Source: Bacteroidales bacterium
Lineage (GTDB): Bacteria > Bacteroidota > Bacteroidia > Bacteroidales > UBA7960
Assembly: GCA_007118495.1 (NCBI GenBank)
Contig: SKRM01000009.1
Span: 1-64,000 of the forward strand
DNA: 64,000 bases
Direction: 5' to 3'
Part shown: one piece after another, positions 60,569 to 64,000 of the stretch
Numbering within the stretch: the stretch's first letter is position 1
Layout: each line of letters begins with the position of its first letter
Notes under the pieces: model-generated
What the model was told of the DNA's origin: nothing
The model's input: the letters and a program-made list of their open reading frames with translations, nothing else
Database searches by the model: none
Translations under genes and position numbers: made by a program

Positions 60569-62389
60569 TCAACGTGCTCCGCCACCTCCCGAAGCCACGC
60601 CTCCGCCTCCGCCCATGGTTCCTCCTCCTCCTGCTCCTGCTGCAGAACTCATGGTGCTGCTGGTTGTGGTAATTACCTCATTGATGGTTTTGCTGAAAGA
60701 GCTCATGCTGTTATTGTGAAGAATAATCCAGTAAATCCATGCTGTATGGCCACTGGTTTCAAGCCCTTCAGCAATGCGTTTAAAATATTTGGGTCCAAGC
60801 CCCAGGGCCATCCCATAAATGAGAAATTCGTTTACTGTCTCCTGGTTCAGGTTTTCAATTTCTGCACTGAAATCAATTTTTTTCAGATGCTTCTTAAGCG
60901 ATTGCCACTGCTGGTATGCGATTTCACCAGATGCCGTTCGATGAAAAATAAAAAAGGCAGCTATGATCGACACAAAGGCCAATCCGGCAACTATGAGCAT
61001 AAACGGACCCATATAAATTGCCAGTGCAATAAAGGCCAGCATGCTGCTAATCCCGATGGCGAGACCTATGTTTCTGCCGGTTTCGCTTTCTTTGTCAAAC
61101 CATCCTTTTGTTTTGCCTTCTTTGCTGACCTTTTTTTTCCATGAAGTGAAGAACTTACGCATCATATTGGGCTTCTTTTTCATGTCTCTTAATGACAAAC
61201 GACCTTCTTTACCGGCAATTTTTAGAAAAAGCTCGTCTATCATGAAATGCTCGTATGCAGGGAGCATATCTTTTTCTTTTTCCCAATGTGGCCTGTTCAG
61301 GACAAAAGCAATTTCTTTTTTTTTCTTTTTGCCCAACAAGGTAAGCCTGCTTGTTTCTTCTTCTCTGATTTCTAGAAATCGTCTGTAGGCCAGGTGAAAC
61401 AAGGTGGCAATCATGGCATCACCGGTTACATGGCTTCCCTTTGTCAAATAATGGACAATTGCAGGTTTTTCTTTGTCAGGGAGCCGCGAAAAACCTTCGG
61501 TTTTTTTACTTGGTTTGACCCTTTTGCCATAGCGCCTGAACAAGCTGATCCATATCAACAGGTAAATCAGGCTGACAGGAATTACCAACCTCCTGCCCAC
61601 TGCTTCTCTGTCAGCTCTTTTCTGCTGCCTCTCAATGGCTAATTGCCTCATCCGGTTAGCTTCATCGGCAAGGGCTGCTGTTTCTTCCAATACCGCTTCT
61701 CTGATGGGGGTTTCTGTCATTTCCAATCCTGGAAAGGCGTCCCGGGGGTAAAGAGCCCTGATTTCAAGGTACCTGCCGGCTGGCAGGCGCTGATGCTCCA
61801 GGCTGATGACCCCGCCAGCTTCCCTTGTCGATATGGCATCGGGTGATCCGTGCACCCAGTGAAGCACCTCTTCATCTTTCATTTCAATGGGGGGGGTGAT
61901 AATGGCCGATATCTGGTGAATGGGTTTTGTCCATTCATCTGATATAATCTGGTAATACAGGAGTGAAGCGTCTTCATGCCTGTTAACGGCTCCATGCACC
62001 CTGAAACGAATGCCGAATACCCTGGTAGTATCTCTGGCATCAAAATTTACCTGAAGTTCAAGTTCGTTGGGTTTTTTAACCAGCCTGAAACTGCCTGGTG
62101 CTTCTGAACCATCATCCCTGTAGTATGTATCACCCTCAAATACAGTGAAGTCGCTGAAAACAGCCCTGTCTTGCACAGGAAAAGTCCTGTAAATCTGTGA
62201 GTAGCGACCTTCAAAGGTAAAACTGCGGTGTTCGGTTACCCACATGCTTCCATCTTTAAGAAGCTCTATGTTGACATGGAGTTTACCCATGCTGTAGTCT
62301 CTTGACAAGGCAATTGTGGATATCAGTGATAAGAGGATGATTAAGGCAGGGCGCATCATGCCCGAAATACCTGAATGATAGATGTTCAT
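60569..62389 (-). CDS. DUF2207-domain membrane protein with glycine-rich tail
   Basis: About 606 residues from ATG 62389 (MNIYHSGISGMMRPALIILL); ATGs at 62359 or 62356 would also give a good signal peptide. After the signal (ends about ALSRD) comes an extracytoplasmic DUF2207 domain (about 35-225: LLKDGSMWVTEHRSFTFEG, YSQIYRTFPVQDRAVF, YRDDGSEAPGSFRL). One helix lies near 265-285, then a cytoplasmic stretch (VHYLTKGSHVTGDAMIATLFHLAYR near 320), two close helices (about 450-495) and a final Ser/Thr then Gly-rich tail (GAGGGGTMGGGGG). DUF2207 proteins are widespread but uncharacterised. Confidence 0.85.
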   Translation of the reverse strand: MNIYHSGISGMMRPALIILLSLISTIALSRDYSMGKLHVNIELLKDGSMWVTEHRSFTFEGRYSQIYRTFPVQDRAVFSDFTVFEGDTYYRDDGSEAPGSFRLVKKPNELELQVNFDARDTTRVFGIRFRVHGAVNRHEDASLLYYQIISDEWTKPIHQISAIITPPIEMKDEEVLHWVHGSPDAISTREAGGVISLEHQRLPAGRYLEIRALYPRDAFPGLEMTETPIREAVLEETAALADEANRMRQLAIERQQKRADREAVGRRLVIPVSLIYLLIWISLFRRYGKRVKPSKKTEGFSRLPDKEKPAIVHYLTKGSHVTGDAMIATLFHLAYRRFLEIREEETSRLTLLGKKKKKEIAFVLNRPHWEKEKDMLPAYEHFMIDELFLKIAGKEGRLSLRDMKKKPNMMRKFFTSWKKKVSKEGKTKGWFDKESETGRNIGLAIGISSMLAFIALAIYMGPFMLIVAGLAFVSIIAAFFIFHRTASGEIAYQQWQSLKKHLKKIDFSAEIENLNQETVNEFLIYGMALGLGPKYFKRIAEGLETSGHTAWIYWIILHNNSMSSFSKTINEVITTTSSTMSSAAGAGGGGTMGGGGGVASGGGGAR

Positions 62390-62451
62390 CGGAGTATTGT
62401 TGGTGGTTATACACAAATGTACACGAAATATTAATTACCTGCCCGGCTTGG

Positions 62452-63558
62452 TTAGTTTGTGGCAAGCAACTGGTATCTTTTTCCCGGAAGTGTACGCACC
62501 ACGCCTTTAAATTCAAGCTCGAGCAGTATTGAAGTACTTACCGGTAAGCTTAACCCTGTTCCCCTTACGATGTTATCAATGGATGATTCGTTTCGTGTTT
62601 TTAAAAAATCTGCCACTTGTTTTTCCTGCTCTGTCAGGTCTATAAAAAGCATTTTTTGTTTACTGTTCGGGTTTTTCTCAAGGTTCCAGTTCATGATATA
62701 ACTGATATCGGCTGCTGACTCCAGAAGGTGGGCCTTATTGATCCGGATCAGCTTGTTACAGCCCTGGCTGTATTTGTCTGTTGTCCGGCCCGGAAATGCA
62801 AACACATCACGGTTATAACCACTGCCCAGATTGGCTGTTATCAAGGCTCCTCCGGTGACGGCTGCTTCAATTACAATGATGGCATCACACAGCCCTGCAA
62901 TAATTCTGTTACGTCTTGGAAAATGGTCCTTACCCGCGATGCTTCCCGAAGGGAATTCACTAATCAGAAAGCCATTATCCAGGATCATTCGGGCCAGTTT
63001 GCGGTTGATGGCAGGATATATCCTGTCCAGACCATGACCCAGAACAGCAGCGGTTGGCAGTCCGTTTTCAAGGGCAGCCCTGTGCGCACATGCATCAACC
63101 CCATGTGCCAGTCCGCTGATGATCAGGGGGTGTAAATGACTCAGGTCAGCAATAATCTCGCGACATCGGTCTGCTCCATAGCTGGTCATTCGACGTGAGC
63201 CGACCACGGCGATAACCCTGGGATGTTCAGTCAAAAATTTACCTTTGGTATATAGCAAAATGGGCGCATCAGGGCAATGCCTCAGCCTTTCCGGATAAGT
63301 ACCATCGGTGATGAACAGGCTCTTGATGCCCCATCTTTCCATGAATAACAATTCTTTTTCGGCCTGTTGAAAACCCCTGAAGTTTTTGATGGCCATCATG
63401 ACTTTTTTGCCCGGATGGGGAACAGAAAGCCAATGGTCTGTCGTGGCGGTGAATATCCTGGTGGCCGAACCAAAATGCCTGATTAGTTGCCTGGCTGTTA
63501 CAGGGCCAACTCCCGGAACCATTGAAAGTGATAGCTGGTAAATGATGTCTTCTTGCAT
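62452..63558 (-). CDS. dprA: DNA-processing protein DprA
   Basis: A 368-residue protein that loads RecA onto incoming single-stranded DNA. An N-terminal SAM/helix-hairpin-helix part (about 1-70, SMVPGVGPVTARQLIRHFG) is followed by the Rossmann-like DprA core: VIAVVGSRRMTSYGADRC near 118-135, IISGLAHGVDACAHRAAL near 152-170, LGHGLDRIYPAINRKLA, and FPRRNRIIAGLCDAIIVIEA near 215-235, all hallmark motifs. A winged-helix C-terminus (about 300-360) ends QLLATN. With comF in this window it suggests at least part of a natural-competence pathway. Confidence 0.95.
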   Translation of the reverse strand: MQEDIIYQLSLSMVPGVGPVTARQLIRHFGSATRIFTATTDHWLSVPHPGKKVMMAIKNFRGFQQAEKELLFMERWGIKSLFITDGTYPERLRHCPDAPILLYTKGKFLTEHPRVIAVVGSRRMTSYGADRCREIIADLSHLHPLIISGLAHGVDACAHRAALENGLPTAAVLGHGLDRIYPAINRKLARMILDNGFLISEFPSGSIAGKDHFPRRNRIIAGLCDAIIVIEAAVTGGALITANLGSGYNRDVFAFPGRTTDKYSQGCNKLIRINKAHLLESAADISYIMNWNLEKNPNSKQKMLFIDLTEQEKQVADFLKTRNESSIDNIVRGTGLSLPVSTSILLELEFKGVVRTLPGKRYQLLATN

Positions 63559-63590
63559 ACCCCTGGTCTGTCGGGGTAAAACTAGTATTT

Positions 63591-63624
63591 AAAAAACCCG
63601 GAACCATGCAAGTTGATACCGGGC
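63591..63624 (-). terminator. rho-independent terminator of ChaN-like gene
   Basis: On the - strand CCCGG (63623-63619) pairs with CCGGG (63601-63597) across a partly self-pairing loop, followed by TTTTTT (63596-63591). It ends the gene at 63654 and separates it from dprA. Confidence 0.75.
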
Positions 63625-63653
63625 GATAATTATAATGGTCTGTGCGGTAAGTA

Positions 63654-63999
63654 TCAGTATGTTTTTGTCATGGATGAAGGAATCGCGAGTATGAAGTCTG
63701 CCAGCCTGTGGTGTTTCTCTTCAAGCTGATATACCGATTCCTGCTCAACCGTAGCAATGGTGAGGATGTTGAGGGGCGTGTTTGCATATTGTTGCAAATA
63801 CCAGACAATGCCCTCATAATTATTGGAGTGGTAGGTGCCGTGAAAGTGTATAAATACACCTTCGTCAGGTAGGTTCTCTATGATGAAATGAGCCATAGTT
63901 GCATCCTTAATGGCCTGGGCTTTGGGAAAATTCTCTGATCCGTGGGCAGGCATTCCCCCCATTTCAAGCATGGCTTTATATCCGGGCAGTTCCGGATTA
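63654..63999 (-). CDS. ChaN-like haem/iron-binding protein (5' end beyond window)
   Basis: Partial gene: the frame enters from the right edge and ends at 63654, giving the last 115 or so residues. The visible part has KDATMAHFIIENLPDEGVFIHFHGTYHSNNYEGIVWYLQQY, with the H-F-H-G-x-x-H cluster of the ChaN/DUF399 (Tiki-like) family, and LNILTIATVEQES in the following strand. ChaN proteins are haem- or iron-associated envelope lipoproteins; whether this one has a lipobox is not visible. It ends in a clear terminator before dprA. Without the N-terminus the exact subfamily is uncertain. Confidence 0.8.
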   Translation of the reverse strand, partial: NPELPGYKAMLEMGGMPAHGSENFPKAQAIKDATMAHFIIENLPDEGVFIHFHGTYHSNNYEGIVWYLQQYANTPLNILTIATVEQESVYQLEEKHHRLADFILAIPSSMTKTY

Positions 64000-64000
64000 T

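Noticed and set aside
1..64000. tRNA, rRNA, insertion sequence or phage genes
   Set aside because: No cloverleaf with CCA-end context, no transposase or integrase motifs and no phage structural genes were seen in any gap or frame.

Overview
The window is a gene-dense chromosomal segment from a member of the Bacteroidota, most likely class Bacteroidia (Bacteroidales or a close order). The placement rests on a complete type IX secretion core locus (PorP/SprF-like, GldK, GldL, GldM, GldN), an IPExxxVDY-family protein next to rnc, a DUF3098 protein between ftsX and uppP, an acpP-fabF-rnc block divergent from purN, and TAnnTTTG -7 boxes upstream of many genes. I saw no rRNA, tRNA, CRISPR array, insertion sequence or prophage. 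Regulatory coordinates were counted by hand and may be off by 1-2 bases.

Layout. 1-7.9 kb (- strand): a MacB-like exporter operon with a HlyD-type adaptor, an ATPase and three tandem FtsX/MacB-type permeases, the last cut by the window edge. 8.2-11 kb (+): an LpoB-like lipoprotein, a COG3014-like TPR lipoprotein and mazG. 11-14.7 kb: acpP, fabF, rnc and an IPExxxVDY gene on the - strand, divergent from purN. 14.8-26.2 kb is the most unusual part. It holds an HEXXH metallopeptidase lipoprotein, an encapsulated ferritin plus encapsulin shell operon, a long MscS channel, and a 1734-residue protein joining an SLC12-type cation-chloride cotransporter to a long helical region, a P-loop NTPase and a winged helix. 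The last overlaps a small MscS-like gene by ATGA.

26.1-41.6 kb: a polyprenyl diphosphate synthase, glyS, a diacylglycerol-kinase-like gene, asd, a secreted lamin-tail protein, comF, two paralogous membrane-anchored coiled-coil proteins, pheT, then rbfA, a methyltransferase and a LolC/E-type permease. 41.9-45 kb: tandem class I and class II fumarases. 45-54.5 kb (- strand): the type IX secretion operon, a divergent arginase-fold protein and topA. 54.6-64 kb: miaB, then an ftsX-DUF3098-uppP-truB-queA-ispD operon, a DUF2207 protein, dprA and a truncated ChaN-like gene.

The best candidates for something undescribed are (1) the SLC12/NTPase fusion coupled to an MscS-like channel, which reads as an energy- or nucleotide-sensing ion and volume control module; (2) a dispersed intergenic hairpin element found three times with shared sequence words; (3) a structured RNA between acpP and fabF; (4) the paired coiled-coil proteins; and (5) an arginase-fold protein beside the secretion operon that has lost its metal ligands.
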